Below are positions 1 through 9,848 of a stretch of 64,000 nucleotides of DNA, piece after piece. A program made the position numbers and the translations under genes. Source of the DNA: an uncultured Bacteroidales bacterium (GTDB taxonomy: Bacteria > Bacteroidota > Bacteroidia > Bacteroidales > WCHB1-69); assembly GCA_937901455.1 (NCBI GenBank), contig CALDIA010000088.1, positions 1-64,000 on the forward strand, in the 5' to 3' direction. Under the pieces are notes generated by a model. That model did not search any database. It was not told where the DNA came from and was given only the letters and a program-made list of their open reading frames with translations. Positions within the stretch are counted from its first letter, which is position 1, and every line of letters begins with the position of its first letter.

Positions 1-232
1 GATAAAAGAATTAACTTTGCAGCGTTGTTTGCTTATCTTGATGTTTAACGGACTTCGCATCAAGGTCGGCGGCAGCGCGAAGAAGTAAAAAATAGAAGTT
101 CCCTTTAAAATATCAAAGACAGGAAGAGATTAAGGGAGGCCCGCTTATTGTTAATGTCTTAATTCTCTTTATAACAGCCAAAATCTTACATTTAAAATCC
201 TCCTCCTTGTTTTTTCAATATCGATTTTTTTT
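1..232 (+). other. Gene-poor leading region with a possible short structured transcript
   Basis: No recognisable gene lies in the first 285 bases. A perfect TAnnTTTG promoter element (TAACTTTG) sits at 12-19. It is followed by a 15-codon open frame at 41-88 and two overlapping hairpin possibilities: 37-43 with 58-64, and 53-58 with 77-82. A further imperfect inverted repeat pairs 124-134 with 158-169. This could be a small RNA, a leader peptide or the tail of a unit cut off by the window edge. Coding is not demonstrated. Confidence 0.2.
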
Positions 233-240
233 TATCTTTG
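233..240 (+). promoter_or_regulatory. Bacteroidetes -7 promoter element for the C69 dipeptidase gene
   Basis: TATCTTTG matches the Bacteroidetes sigma-ABfr -7 consensus TAnnTTTG. It lies 45 bases before the start codon in an A/T-rich stretch, with a loose TTG-type -33 region near 207-213. Confidence 0.6.
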
Positions 241-285
241 CGCTTTCGTTTTGTGGAAGAAATTATTCATTAAAAATCATATAGT

Positions 286-2028
286 ATGAAAAAAGCATTT
301 CTCCTGAGTTGGTTGTGCGGTTTGCTCTGCATGGGTACCACGATGGCCTGTACGAACTTTATCATTACCAAGGGAGCCAGCAAGGATGGTTCCTGTATGT
401 TGACTTATTCGGCCGACTCGCACCAGTTGTATGGCGAGTTGTACTATCGTCCGGCTGCCAACTATCCAGCTGGTGCCATGATGGATGTGATAGAATGGGA
501 TACCGGCAAGTTGCTCGGTCAGATTCCGCAGGTGGCACACACCTATTCCGTGGTTGGCAATATGAATGAGTATCAGCTCGCTATCGGTGAAACAACCTAC
601 GGTGGCATCAAACAATTGGAAGAAGGGCATGGCATGTTGGACTATGGCTCTTTGATTTACATCACCTTACAGCGAGCCAAAACTGCCCGCGAAGCCATAA
701 AGGTGATGGTGGAACTGGTAGCCCAATACGGCTATGCCAGCGAGGGCGAGTCTTTCTCCTTTGTGGACCCCAACGAGGCATGGGTCATGGATTTGATTGG
801 CAAGGGTGAAACCCTGTATGATGCCAAGGGCAAGGTGGCCAAGGTATGGAGCACAGGTGCTGTGTGGGTGGCCCGCCGCATTCCCGACGGCTACATCTGC
901 GGCCATGCCAACCAATCGCGCATCAGCACCTTTCCAATTCGTGACGGCAAGACCTCCATTACCAGCAATGAGCTGAACAAGATATTCCTCCCCACCGTGG
1001 AGACAGTATATTCTGCCGAAATTGTGGAGTTCGCCAAACTTGCCGGCCTCTATCCCAAGGATGGCAAGCCCGCTGACTTCAGCTTTTGCGACGCTTTCAA
1101 TCCCATCGATTTCAGTGGCGCCCGCTTTTGCGACGCCCGTGTGTGGATGGCCTTCTACCGCGCCAACCCTGACCTGATGGCCCAATATGAGGATTATGCC
1201 CGCGGTGACAACCTCAAACATCGTATGCCCCTCTGGATTAAACCCGCCGACAAAAACAAAATTGACGTGCGCTTTGTCATGAACCTTATGCGTGACCACT
1301 ACGAGGGCTCCTCTATGGATATGACCAAAGACCTCGGCGCTGGCCCCTACGCCTGCCCTTATCGCTGGAGACCCATGACCTGGTCTTATGCAGGCAAAGA
1401 TTACATTCATGAGCGCGCCACCGCTACCCAACAAACTGGCTTCACTTTCGTGGCCCAATGCCGTAACTGGTTGCCTAATCCCATCGGCGGTATCTTCTGG
1501 TTCGGTGTGGACGATTGCGCAAGCTCCTGTTTTGTACCCATGTACTGTGGCATCACCCGTATACCAAAGCAATATGCCGAAGGCAATGGATCTATGGTGG
1601 AATATTCCCCCACCGCTGCCTTCTGGACCTTCACGAAAGTGAGTAACTTCGCATACTCCCGCTATTGCGACATGATCAAACATATCAACGAAAAACAAGA
1701 TTATTGGGAAAACCGCTTCATCAAAGAGACTCAAGACATGGCCTCAAATCTCGGCGAGCTTTATAAGAAAGACCCCGAGATGGCGAATCTGAAGATTAAT
1801 GAATACTCGAACAATGCCGCTACCAGTGTGGTTGACGAGTGGAACCGCCTGTTCGAATATCTTCTTGTCAAATATCACGATGGCAATATAAAACTGGAAG
1901 AGAACGGCAAATTCAAGACGAATGGGACAACCAAGCCTCAAGTGGTGTTCCCCGAACAGCCTGAGTACCCACAGCAATGGTACAAGATGATTGTGGACGA
2001 TTGCGGCAACAACATCCAAGCCAAATAG
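286..2028 (+). CDS. Secreted C69-family dipeptidase (Ntn hydrolase)
   Basis: A 580-residue secreted dipeptidase of family C69 (U34). It begins with a signal peptide, and the sequence switches to the family signature directly after it: Ala21-Cys22-Thr-Asn-Phe. Signal-peptidase cleavage would therefore expose Cys22 as the N-terminal nucleophile, which is how these N-terminal-nucleophile hydrolases are activated. The downstream GASKDGS and the SADSHQLYGELYYRPAA region are typical of Bacteroidetes members. The expected role is hydrolysis of dipeptides in the periplasm or at the cell surface. It is a single-gene unit with its own TAnnTTTG promoter, ending in a strong terminator shared with the convergent operon. 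The specific substrate is not predictable from sequence. Confidence 0.9.
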   Translation: MKKAFLLSWLCGLLCMGTTMACTNFIITKGASKDGSCMLTYSADSHQLYGELYYRPAANYPAGAMMDVIEWDTGKLLGQIPQVAHTYSVVGNMNEYQLAIGETTYGGIKQLEEGHGMLDYGSLIYITLQRAKTAREAIKVMVELVAQYGYASEGESFSFVDPNEAWVMDLIGKGETLYDAKGKVAKVWSTGAVWVARRIPDGYICGHANQSRISTFPIRDGKTSITSNELNKIFLPTVETVYSAEIVEFAKLAGLYPKDGKPADFSFCDAFNPIDFSGARFCDARVWMAFYRANPDLMAQYEDYARGDNLKHRMPLWIKPADKNKIDVRFVMNLMRDHYEGSSMDMTKDLGAGPYACPYRWRPMTWSYAGKDYIHERATATQQTGFTFVAQCRNWLPNPIGGIFWFGVDDCASSCFVPMYCGITRIPKQYAEGNGSMVEYSPTAAFWTFTKVSNFAYSRYCDMIKHINEKQDYWENRFIKETQDMASNLGELYKKDPEMANLKINEYSNNAATSVVDEWNRLFEYLLVKYHDGNIKLEENGKFKTNGTTKPQVVFPEQPEYPQQWYKMIVDDCGNNIQAK

Positions 2029-2056
2029 TGCAGCTTGTTTGATATATGCCCAATCC

Positions 2057-2095
2057 AAAAAGCGGTTGCCGTTCGTATAACGGCAACCGCTTTTT
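2057..2095. terminator. Bidirectional intrinsic terminator between convergent genes
   Basis: A 12-bp GC-rich stem (2062-2073 with 2079-2090, loop CGTAT) is flanked by an A-run on the left and a T-run on the right. It can therefore terminate both the dipeptidase gene and the opposing methyltransferase operon. The T-run runs into the methyltransferase stop codon at 2095-2097. Confidence 0.85.
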
Positions 2096-2913
2096 TACTG
2101 TTTTTCAAAAACCATATTGAGACCAAAAAATAATTTCTTTCGCAAAGCACGATGCCTCATGCTGAGGGCTTGTTCTTTGTCTGCCATACGCTGGAGGTTA
2201 TCTTTCTTATAGCAAAGAGAAGGCAGCACACGGATATATTTCAAACTGTCCTCTAATAAGTGGAAACCATTCTTGTTGAAGAGCTGTCTCCATAACTGTT
2301 CCGAGCGGATATTCTCGTTACCCATCAGCACTTCCTTTTGCAAAACCTCGTCGTATTGAGAAATAATTCTTTTGTTTCCTCGCTGGTGAAAGAGCATGAG
2401 ACGTTTGAGCAGGCAGTCGCCGTTTTCCTCCACAAGTATAAGCTTGCCATTCTTCTTAAGCGCTTTGTGGAATATCCGAAGACCCTCTTCCACAGGCTCT
2501 ATATGGTGGAGTGTATCTTGCAGGATAATATAGTCGAAACTTTCAGCCTCAATCTGTTGGTCAAAAAGATTGGCATATTGGTAACAGAAAAGGGAAGTAT
2601 TGCCATATTTGCTCCAAAATGTCCGTCTTTTCTCCCACTCTTCGGCGTAGTATTCCAAGGTTGTGCCGGTGACAGGTTGTCCCTTCATGGCAAAAAACAA
2701 GCCGGTAGTTCCATAGCCACAACCGCAATCCCACATGGAAGGCTTGTTTTCTATGTTTACAAAGTGGTCAATGTACTGCAGACGTTGTATGAAATATGCC
2801 TTACGGAACATTTGGGTGGCAACTGAGCCATCGGTCAGTTTGTAATAAGGATACAATGACCTGTTCTGGCGGAGTTCCTCGCACAAATGTTCGTAAAATT
2901 CTTCTATGCTCAT
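2095..2913 (-). CDS. Class I SAM-dependent methyltransferase
   Basis: A 272-residue Rossmann-fold methyltransferase. SAM-binding motif I is visible at residues 61-69 (WDCGCGYGT). A motif resembling FDYIILQDTLHHI at 126-138 corresponds to the post-II/motif IV region of Methyltransf_11/25-type enzymes. I chose the ATG at 2911-2913; the frame is also open from a TTG two codons upstream. It is the last gene of the envC-engB-META unit, 20 bases after the lipoprotein gene. The substrate is unknown, and the neighbours do not identify it. Confidence 0.75.
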   Translation of the reverse strand: MSIEEFYEHLCEELRQNRSLYPYYKLTDGSVATQMFRKAYFIQRLQYIDHFVNIENKPSMWDCGCGYGTTGLFFAMKGQPVTGTTLEYYAEEWEKRRTFWSKYGNTSLFCYQYANLFDQQIEAESFDYIILQDTLHHIEPVEEGLRIFHKALKKNGKLILVEENGDCLLKRLMLFHQRGNKRIISQYDEVLQKEVLMGNENIRSEQLWRQLFNKNGFHLLEDSLKYIRVLPSLCYKKDNLQRMADKEQALSMRHRALRKKLFFGLNMVFEKQ

Positions 2914-2933
2914 GAACAATAGCTTTTCGATTG

Positions 2934-3356
2934 TTATTCTTTGCTTGCCTCAAAGCGCATTATTTCTTGGTTGCCTTGGAGTAGAATCAGCGTGGGGCCG
3001 CTGATGGAGAAATTGTCAATGTCAGATTTCAATGCCTTCAGCATGGCTCTCTCGGTTTCCATGTTTTCACAAAGTTTCCGAGTGGACCCTGTATAACTCA
3101 GTGTCAGTTTCTGTTTGTGCTGGTAATAGGTGCCCATAAAGTCGTTGCACCCAAGGTTGCCTGAAAAGTTGCTTTCTTCATCAAAGATGATGAATGGTTG
3201 GGCGGGCAACTTGTCGGGGATGCCCTCTTGGAAGAGAGAGATGAGCATCCATTTGGTATTTTGCAGAGGCATGTCCTCGCTGGTGGCTTTCTTGGTGGAT
3301 TTGCAGCAGGCGAAGCATACAAGGGTCAGCATGACTAAGGGTATGATTTTTTTCAT
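2934..3356 (-). CDS. META/HslJ-domain probable lipoprotein
   Basis: A 140-residue exported protein with a hydrophobic N-terminus ending in a cysteine cluster (Cys14, 17, 18). It is therefore probably lipidated, although the lipobox is not canonical. The mature part has the META-domain pattern: an early N-T-K-W strand, then the [11 protein letters not shown] motif, and a C-terminal strand ending M-R-F-E. META/HslJ domains occur in heat-shock and motility-associated envelope proteins, and their biochemical role is poorly defined. The start ATG overlaps the TGA stop of engB as ATGA, so the two are probably translationally coupled. Confidence 0.8.
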   Translation of the reverse strand: MKKIIPLVMLTLVCFACCKSTKKATSEDMPLQNTKWMLISLFQEGIPDKLPAQPFIIFDEESNFSGNLGCNDFMGTYYQHKQKLTLSYTGSTRKLCENMETERAMLKALKSDIDNFSISGPTLILLQGNQEIMRFEASKE

Positions 3357-3970
3357 TCGTTAGAGAATTGAGGTGAATATTGTTGGTTGATAGATTCTAT
3401 GTAATCCAATACCGCCTCTTTGCCGAGGCGGGTTTCTGCGGAGGTGGTCATCATCAGGGGCAGTTCCTCCCATTCCTCAGCCAAGGCGTTCTTCATGCGC
3501 TGGATGTTACCCTGTACTTTGCCGCTTGACACCTTGTCGGCTTTAGTGAATATCAGAGCGAAGGGGATTCCCTGTTCGCCGAGGTTGTGGATGAACTCCA
3601 GATCTATTTTTTGTGGTTCCAAGCGGGCATCTATCAGGACGAATATCAGTTGGAGATTTTCCCGATGGAGCAGGTATGAGGATATCATCGATTTCCATTT
3701 TTCCCGTTGGGTTTTGGAAATGGAGGCGTATCCGTATCCGGGCAGATCCACGAGGTACCAGTCTTTGTTGATAAGAAAATGGTTGATGGTCTGGGTTTTA
3801 CCAGGTTTGGAGGAGGTTTTGGCAAGTTGCTTGTTGTTGGTGAGCATATTGATCAAGGAGGACTTGCCCACGTTGGAGCGTCCGATGAAGGCGTACTCTG
3901 GCATGGTGGGTGGTGGGCACTTGCGCCAGTCGGTGTTGCTTTGTATGAAGATTGCCTGCTTGATAATCAT
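3353..3970 (-). CDS. engB: Ribosome-biogenesis GTPase EngB/YsxC
   Basis: A 205-residue GTPase required in other bacteria for assembly of the large ribosomal subunit. All G motifs are present: G1 GRSNVGKS at residues 30-37, G3 DLPGYG at 75-80, G4 TKAD at 142-145 and G5 SAE at 177-179. The length is normal for EngB. The start lies 2 bases after the envC stop codon, and the stop overlaps the META gene start, placing it mid-operon. Confidence 0.95.
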   Translation of the reverse strand: MIIKQAIFIQSNTDWRKCPPPTMPEYAFIGRSNVGKSSLINMLTNNKQLAKTSSKPGKTQTINHFLINKDWYLVDLPGYGYASISKTQREKWKSMISSYLLHRENLQLIFVLIDARLEPQKIDLEFIHNLGEQGIPFALIFTKADKVSSGKVQGNIQRMKNALAEEWEELPLMMTTSAETRLGKEAVLDYIESINQQYSPQFSNE

Positions 3971-3972
3971 AG

Positions 3973-5292
3973 TTACCTGCGTGCTAACCAGCTGTTTGGG
4001 TTTACGTGACTGTCGTTTTTCCAGAGTTCGAAATGGATTTCGTAGGTGTTGGTGGCGCTGTTCTTGGCCACGGTGGCGATGGTCTGCTTGGTGGTCACCT
4101 TGTCGCCCTTTTTCACCTTCACGCCCGTCACATTTTGATATACGGAGATGTATTCGCCATGGCGAATCATGATGACTTTGGAGCCCATCACATCGAGCAC
4201 GGCGGTCACCTCGCCTTGGAAGATGGCTCGCACGGGGGTGCCAGCCTCAGCCATGATGTCGATGCCATGGTTTTCCACCATGACGGAAGGCACATCGGGG
4301 TGCGGGTAGTTGCCATAGTCGCTCACCTTGGCGCCTTTGGCCACGGGCCAGGGCAGGCTGCCCTTGTTGTTGACAAAGGAAGTGTTCAGTGTTTTCTCCT
4401 CGGGTGTCAGCGCAATGGTGGCTGTGTTGCGTGTGGATGTGCTGGATGATGTCGATGATGCGCTACTGGAAGAGGATGAGGTTCCCTTTGCCGCAGTGCT
4501 GGAGCTGGTCCCCTTCTTGCTGGCCTTCGCATTGGCGGCCGCAATCTCCGCCTTGATGGCCGCCTGAATGGCCGCATCTATCTTCTTTCGCTCCTGCTGT
4601 TGCTTCTTGAGCTCTGCATTCAACTGTTGCGTCTTCTTCTTCAAAGCTTCCGCATTCTTGGTCTTCTGATTGCGGTCCTTCTCCAACTGCTTGATCTCTT
4701 TCTCCTTTCCCGAAAGTACCGTGAGTTTCTCCCCTTTCAGTTGGATAATCTCCTCATTCTTTTGCTGCAACTCATCCTTGGTCTTGGCAATCTCCGCCAC
4801 CTGCTCTTTCATGCTTTGGGAAATTAGCCGGTAATAACGAATGCGATGAAACATCTGCTGAAAATCATCGGCCGCCAGTATGAAGGTGATCTTCTCCATC
4901 AGCCGACGATGACGATAGGCCATATAGACGACCTGTGCATAGTCGGTCTTCATATAGTCCAATTTTTTCTGTAATGTGCCGATGCTCTGCTGATTTTCCT
5001 CTTGTTGCACCTCAATTTGCAGAAGCTCGTTATTCAGGGAGGTGATGTATTTCTCCCGGTTATGGATCTGTTGGCGCAGAACTGCAGCTTGTTGCAGAGT
5101 AGCCTGCTGATTTTTTTCCGTTTTCTTGAGCAGATTCTGCGTGTTGGCAATCTCTCTCTCCAACTGCTGCTTGTCCTGCTTGAGCTGCGAACTGCTCTTT
5201 TTCTGCCCATAGAGCGGTGAAAACACACTGAAAACCGCAACTATGAGACATAGACACAAGCTTTTTTGGAGGATGAAACGGTAATGATGCAT
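3973..5292 (-). CDS. envC: EnvC-like murein hydrolase activator (degenerate M23)
   Basis: A 439-residue periplasmic protein. It has a signal peptide (about 1-29), long coiled coils (about 32-250), a Ser/Thr-rich linker (about 260-290) and a C-terminal M23/LytM domain (about 310-435). The zinc site is broken. The expected first His is Asn341 (N-H-G-I-D), the Y-x-H histidine is Asn387, and the first His of H-x-H is Glu418; only Asp345 and His420 remain. This is the pattern of EnvC-type activators, which switch on N-acetylmuramoyl-L-alanine amidases during septal splitting rather than cleaving peptidoglycan themselves. It is first in the operon, with a promoter 20 bases upstream. Confidence 0.9.
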   Translation of the reverse strand: MHHYRFILQKSLCLCLIVAVFSVFSPLYGQKKSSSQLKQDKQQLEREIANTQNLLKKTEKNQQATLQQAAVLRQQIHNREKYITSLNNELLQIEVQQEENQQSIGTLQKKLDYMKTDYAQVVYMAYRHRRLMEKITFILAADDFQQMFHRIRYYRLISQSMKEQVAEIAKTKDELQQKNEEIIQLKGEKLTVLSGKEKEIKQLEKDRNQKTKNAEALKKKTQQLNAELKKQQQERKKIDAAIQAAIKAEIAAANAKASKKGTSSSTAAKGTSSSSSSASSTSSSTSTRNTATIALTPEEKTLNTSFVNNKGSLPWPVAKGAKVSDYGNYPHPDVPSVMVENHGIDIMAEAGTPVRAIFQGEVTAVLDVMGSKVIMIRHGEYISVYQNVTGVKVKKGDKVTTKQTIATVAKNSATNTYEIHFELWKNDSHVNPNSWLARR

Positions 5293-5311
5293 ACTACGTA
5301 TATTAAGTTGG

Positions 5312-5319
5312 CAAAGATA
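5312..5319 (-). promoter_or_regulatory. -7 promoter element for the envC operon
   Basis: TATCTTTG on the minus strand matches TAnnTTTG and lies 20 bases upstream of the envC start. It is divergent from the purL promoter 80 bases away. Confidence 0.65.
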
Positions 5320-5400
5320 CGCTATTGCCCCGAATTATTTTGTCTTACCCATTTATTTTATAAACATCATAACGTTAATTGATGGCCCGATATTTTTTAT

Positions 5401-5408
5401 TATCTTTG
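5401..5408 (+). promoter_or_regulatory. -7 promoter element for purL
   Basis: TATCTTTG matches TAnnTTTG, with a TTG at 5379-5381 at about the right -33 spacing. It rules out a purL start upstream of 5410 and supports the ATG at 5436. Confidence 0.65.
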
Positions 5409-5435
5409 CGACCTCAAAAAAAATCATTTCGTTGT

Positions 5436-8400
5436 ATGCGTAACGCTCGTATTTTCATAGAGAAGAAACCAGGCTTTAACATTGAAGCGCAGAGTCTGAA
5501 AAACACTTTAAATCATAATTTTAATCTTCATATCCGCCATCTCCGCAGGTTGATTGTGTACGATATATTCAATGTTGACGACAACTTGTTGGCGCGGGCC
5601 AAAGGGGTGATTTTTTCTGAACCCGTCACCGACAATGTGTTTGAGACGGTGGACCTCACCAACCAGACCTACGTGGCGGTGGAATACTTGCCCGGGCAAT
5701 TTGACCAGCGTGCCGACAGTGCCATGCAGTGCTTGGCATTATTGGACCCCAAGACCGAAGCGGTTATCAAAAGTGCCACCCTGTATATCCTGGATGCTGA
5801 CCTTTCTGATAATGAGTATCAGCAGATTAAGAAATACTGCATCAACGAGGTGGAGGCCCGTGAGAAGAATATGGCGGTGCTGGAATTGACTGAGAACCCC
5901 GATGTGCAGGATGTGCCCGTATATGAAGCGTTTCTCGATTGGGAAACAGACCAGCTGGAGGATTTTCGCCAAAAGATGGGTCTGGCCATGTCGCTGGAAG
6001 ACCTTTGCTTTGTACAATCCTATTTCAAAAAAGAGGAGCGTCGTGTACCCACTGATACGGAAATCAAGTTGTTGGACACCTATTGGAGCGATCATTGCCG
6101 TCATACCACCTTTGAAACGGAGTTGACAAAGATCACCTTCAAGCCATCCACATTCCAGCAGCAGTTGCAAGAAGCGTATGACCAGTACCTTGCGTTGCGC
6201 CGAGAGGTGTATGGAGAACGTGAAAAGCCGCAAACCTTGATGGATATGGCTTCCATCAATGGCAAGTATGAACGTAAGGCAGGCAATCTTCCCGATATGG
6301 AGGTCTCGGAAGAAAACAACGCCTGTAGCATTCATATCACCGTGGAGGTGGATGGTCGTAAGGAGCCTTGGTTACTGATGTACAAGAATGAAACCCATAA
6401 CCATCCTACTGAGATAGAGCCTTTTGGAGGAGCTGCCACTTGTGTCGGTGGAGCCATTCGCGACCCCCTGAGCGGCCGTAGTTACGTCTATCAGGCATTA
6501 CGTGTGACGGGTGCCGGTGACATTAACGCACCCATCAGTGAGACCATTGAGGGCAAACTTCCGCAGTCGGTGATTTCCAAGAGTGCTGCAGCGGGTTATT
6601 CCTCCTATGGAAACCAAATTGGCTTGGCCACCACGCATGTCAGGGAGTTGTATCACGACAACTACCGGGCCAAGCGCCTGGAGATTGGAGCCGTGGTGGG
6701 AGCGGCCCCGCTGGACCATGTGCGCCGCGAGCGCCCGCAGCCCGGCGATGTCATCATCATGTTCGGTGGCCGCACCGGTCGTGACGGCATTGGAGGCGCC
6801 ACGGGATCTTCCAAGGAACATAACGAGAAATCGCTCGACACCTGCGCCGCCGAAGTGCAAAAAGGCAACGCTCCCGAAGAGCGCAAAATTCAACACCTCT
6901 TCCGCCGCCCCGAGGTTACCCGCCTTATCAAAAAATCCAACGACTTTGGTGCCGGCGGCGTCAGCGTTGCTATCGGTGAACTGGCCGACGGACTCACCAT
7001 CAACCTCGACACCGTCAGGACCAAGTACAAGGGTCTAAACGGCACAGAGGTGGCTATCAGCGAATCACAAGAACGAATGAGCGTGGTGGTGGACAAACAG
7101 GATGTAGAGCAATTCTTTGAATACTGCCGTCAGGAAAACCTGGAAGCCAATATCATCGCCTACGTTACCGATGATAACCGCCTGACCATGACATGGCGCG
7201 GCAAGACCATCGTCAGCTTGAGTAGAGACTTTATCAACACCAACGGCGTACGACAAAAAACAGAAGCTGTTGTCAACACGATACCTGAAGAGGTGCTGGC
7301 TGCGGAGCCAGTGAAAGGCAACACTATGCAAGAGCGTGTCATCAATTGTTTAACCAACCCCAACGTGGCGTCCCAGAAAGGCCTTGTTGAGATGTTCGAC
7401 GCCACCATCGGTGCCACTACTGTGCTGATGCCATTTGGCGGCAAACACCAACTGACGGAAACGCAGGCTTCTGTGCAAAAACTGCCCGTGCTGCATGGCC
7501 ATACCAATACCTGCTCGGTGATGGCTTTCGGCTATAACCCCTTCATAGCTATGAAGTCCCCGTTCCACGCCTCCGTATTTGCCATTCTTGAATCGATGTC
7601 TAAGGTGGTGGCTACAGGTGCGGACTACAAGACTATCCGTTTCACCTTTCAGGAGTATTTCGAGAAGATGGCCGGCGTACCCGAGCGCTGGGGCAAGCCC
7701 GTGGCTGCTATGCTCGGCTCTGTCTGGATGCTCAAAGCCTTCGACTTGGCCTCTTTGGGTGGTAAAGACTCCATGAGTGGTACCTTCAAGAATATGCACG
7801 TGCCGCCCACATTCGTGTCTTTTGCCATCACTCCCGCCGATGCCAAAGCTATCATATCCCCAGAGTTCAAAAAAGAGGGTAATTATATCTATTTTATACA
7901 AAATAAGATAGAAAATGCCCTGCCAAACATCGAGCAAACTAAACATATTTTTGAATTTGTTCACCAAAAAATTGTGGAAAAACAGATTGTTTCCGCCTTT
8001 ACACTGCAATTTGGAGGCATTATGGAAGCTTTGGCTAAAATGAGCTTCGGCAATGATCTTGGCTTCAATATCCAGACGGATCTCAACCTGTTTGACTACG
8101 GCTATGGTAGCTTTGTGGTGGAGAGCACTACGCCCTTGGATGCGGACTATGCCATCTTCTTGGGCAAGGTGGATGAAAACTTTGTTGTCAATGGCGAACA
8201 GATAGACAAAGCTGCTTGTTTGGCGGCATGGAGAGGGGTTTATCACAAGCTCTATCCTGAGATGTGTGCCAATGAGACAGTATCTGTTGGGACAGAGTTT
8301 GCCTCTGAGAAGGCAACCCTTCGTGTGATGGGCGAACATGTCCATGTGGCACGTCCCAGAGTCATCCTTCCCGTGTTCCCGGGCACCAACTGCGACTACG

Positions 8401-9149
8401 ATACGGCCAAGGCTTTTGAGGATGCCGGTGCCGACCCCCGTATTTTCGTTTTCCGGAATCTTAATGAAACAGAGATCAATAACTCCATTAACGAATTGGC
8501 AGCTGCTATTGATGAATCGCATATATTGGCCTTGAGTGGTGGTTTTAGTCTGGGCGATGAGCCCGATGGCAGCGGCAAGTTTATTGCCAATGTGCTGAAC
8601 CAGCCCAAGGTGAAAGTCGCTGTGGAGCGTCTGCTGCAGCGTAAGGGCTTGACACTTGGCATCTGCAACGGCTTCCAAGCGCTGGTAAAGTCCGGATTGC
8701 TGCCCGATGGACATATCGGAGAGGTGGATGCACAGTCGCCGACCCTGTACCACAACAATATCAACCGCCACATTTCGCGGCTTGTGCGCACGCGCGTGGC
8801 TACAGTCCACTCCCCGTGGCTTTCCTCTTTCCAAGTCGGGGATGTTCACACCATCGCTGTCAGCCATGGCGAAGGCAAGTTCATTGTCACTCCCGAAATG
8901 GCCAAACGACTTTTTGAAAACGGACAGGTGGCCTTCCAATATTGCGATGAACAAGGCAAACCCACCATGGATCCTGCCGACAACCCCAATGGCTCCTTCT
9001 ATGCCATTGAAGGAATCGTCTCTCCCGATGGTCTGATTCTTGGCAAGATGGGACATAGCGAGCGCAAAGGCGAGAACTTGTATAAGAATGTGGAGGGCAA
9101 CAAGGATCAGGATATATTCCGTAATGCGGTAGAGTATTTCACGAAATAA
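5436..9149 (+). CDS. purL: Phosphoribosylformylglycinamidine synthase (single-chain PurL)
   Basis: A 1237-residue FGAM synthase for the fourth step of purine biosynthesis (FGAR + glutamine + ATP to FGAM). An N-terminal domain precedes the synthetase core, with ETHNHPT at 319-325 followed by the GGAATCVGGAIRDPLSG region. The C-terminal class I glutaminase has its nucleophile at Cys1077 (GICNGFQ) and a His-x-Glu near the end (GHSERKGEN). The frame is open further upstream, but the promoter at 5401-5408 and the family length favour ATG 5436. The stop overlaps the next start as TAATG, so the two genes are probably coupled. No purine riboswitch is visible in the short leader. Confidence 0.97.
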   Translation: MRNARIFIEKKPGFNIEAQSLKNTLNHNFNLHIRHLRRLIVYDIFNVDDNLLARAKGVIFSEPVTDNVFETVDLTNQTYVAVEYLPGQFDQRADSAMQCLALLDPKTEAVIKSATLYILDADLSDNEYQQIKKYCINEVEAREKNMAVLELTENPDVQDVPVYEAFLDWETDQLEDFRQKMGLAMSLEDLCFVQSYFKKEERRVPTDTEIKLLDTYWSDHCRHTTFETELTKITFKPSTFQQQLQEAYDQYLALRREVYGEREKPQTLMDMASINGKYERKAGNLPDMEVSEENNACSIHITVEVDGRKEPWLLMYKNETHNHPTEIEPFGGAATCVGGAIRDPLSGRSYVYQALRVTGAGDINAPISETIEGKLPQSVISKSAAAGYSSYGNQIGLATTHVRELYHDNYRAKRLEIGAVVGAAPLDHVRRERPQPGDVIIMFGGRTGRDGIGGATGSSKEHNEKSLDTCAAEVQKGNAPEERKIQHLFRRPEVTRLIKKSNDFGAGGVSVAIGELADGLTINLDTVRTKYKGLNGTEVAISESQERMSVVVDKQDVEQFFEYCRQENLEANIIAYVTDDNRLTMTWRGKTIVSLSRDFINTNGVRQKTEAVVNTIPEEVLAAEPVKGNTMQERVINCLTNPNVASQKGLVEMFDATIGATTVLMPFGGKHQLTETQASVQKLPVLHGHTNTCSVMAFGYNPFIAMKSPFHASVFAILESMSKVVATGADYKTIRFTFQEYFEKMAGVPERWGKPVAAMLGSVWMLKAFDLASLGGKDSMSGTFKNMHVPPTFVSFAITPADAKAIISPEFKKEGNYIYFIQNKIENALPNIEQTKHIFEFVHQKIVEKQIVSAFTLQFGGIMEALAKMSFGNDLGFNIQTDLNLFDYGYGSFVVESTTPLDADYAIFLGKVDENFVVNGEQIDKAACLAAWRGVYHKLYPEMCANETVSVGTEFASEKATLRVMGEHVHVARPRVILPVFPGTNCDYDTAKAFEDAGADPRIFVFRNLNETEINNSINELAAAIDESHILALSGGFSLGDEPDGSGKFIANVLNQPKVKVAVERLLQRKGLTLGICNGFQALVKSGLLPDGHIGEVDAQSPTLYHNNINRHISRLVRTRVATVHSPWLSSFQVGDVHTIAVSHGEGKFIVTPEMAKRLFENGQVAFQYCDEQGKPTMDPADNPNGSFYAIEGIVSPDGLILGKMGHSERKGENLYKNVEGNKDQDIFRNAVEYFTK

Positions 9150-9844
9150 TGGAAACACAGGGTCCCAATATCGAGCAAAACAGCCTGATAGAGCTCAGAG
9201 TGGAGAATGTGTTGCCTTCTCCGCAAACCACGGATGCCTTTTCCCTTATATTGCGAGAACTCCGAGAGGAGTATGACGAGCAAGGTACCCATCAGGTTCC
9301 CACCAACCGCTACATCTCCATCATCATTGGCCAAAGCGAGGCGAGAGCTATACTGGTGGAGTTGAACAAACTGCCCACGCATCGGCCGCTTACCCACGAA
9401 CTCTTCCACATACTGTCGCTGCATACGCGCTGTGATCTGCTGATGGTCAATATTATACATTATGAAAACGGGGTCTATTACGCGGACATGGTGCTGATCA
9501 ACCACCAGAACGGCAAGACTATCCACATCGATGCCCGTCCCTCCGATGCTATCGCATTAGCCCTGAAATTGGGGGTGATGATTCATATCCGTTCCGATAT
9601 TTTCGAGGAGAATTATCAATCAGATGACAAAGAATCTGAAGAAGGACCCGCATTTAATGCCCCGATGGAAGCTTATGACCGTGAAGGATTGCGTGAAGAA
9701 AAACAATCGAGGGAAGCGGAGTTCAGTATCGAGTTGGCTGAGATGTCTAAAGAGGAGTTGCAAGAACTGTTGGAGGCGGCGGTGGACAGTGAGGATTATG
9801 AATTAGCGGAGAAAATCCAGCACGAGCTTGACAAGCGGGGGTGA
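9149..9844 (+). CDS. Bifunctional nuclease (DUF151/BFN) with C-terminal UVR-like segment
   Basis: A 231-residue protein. Residues about 10-155 form a BFN/DUF151 domain, with the conserved block HIDARPSDAIALAL. A charged linker follows, then a C-terminal helical hairpin (about 190-230) reading LLEAAVDSEDYELAEKIQ, the pattern of UvrB/UvrC (UVR) motifs. BFN proteins have been reported as RNase/DNase enzymes, and the UVR hairpin normally mediates protein contacts. The start overlaps the purL stop by one base (TAATG), implying co-expression with purine synthesis; the functional link is unclear. Confidence 0.8.
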   Translation: METQGPNIEQNSLIELRVENVLPSPQTTDAFSLILRELREEYDEQGTHQVPTNRYISIIIGQSEARAILVELNKLPTHRPLTHELFHILSLHTRCDLLMVNIIHYENGVYYADMVLINHQNGKTIHIDARPSDAIALALKLGVMIHIRSDIFEENYQSDDKESEEGPAFNAPMEAYDREGLREEKQSREAEFSIELAEMSKEELQELLEAAVDSEDYELAEKIQHELDKRG

Positions 9845-9848
9845 GTTG

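Noticed and set aside
2919..2934. TTG start of the methyltransferase at 2917-2919
   Set aside because: An ATG two codons later is preferred; there is no evidence for the extra residues.
5340..5436. Possible purine riboswitch upstream of purL
   Set aside because: The space between the -7 element and the start is only about 27 bases, too short for an aptamer.
7350..9158. 602-codon open frame on the strand opposite purL
   Set aside because: Entirely antisense to a well-conserved enzyme, with no family motifs; it arises from codon bias of purL.
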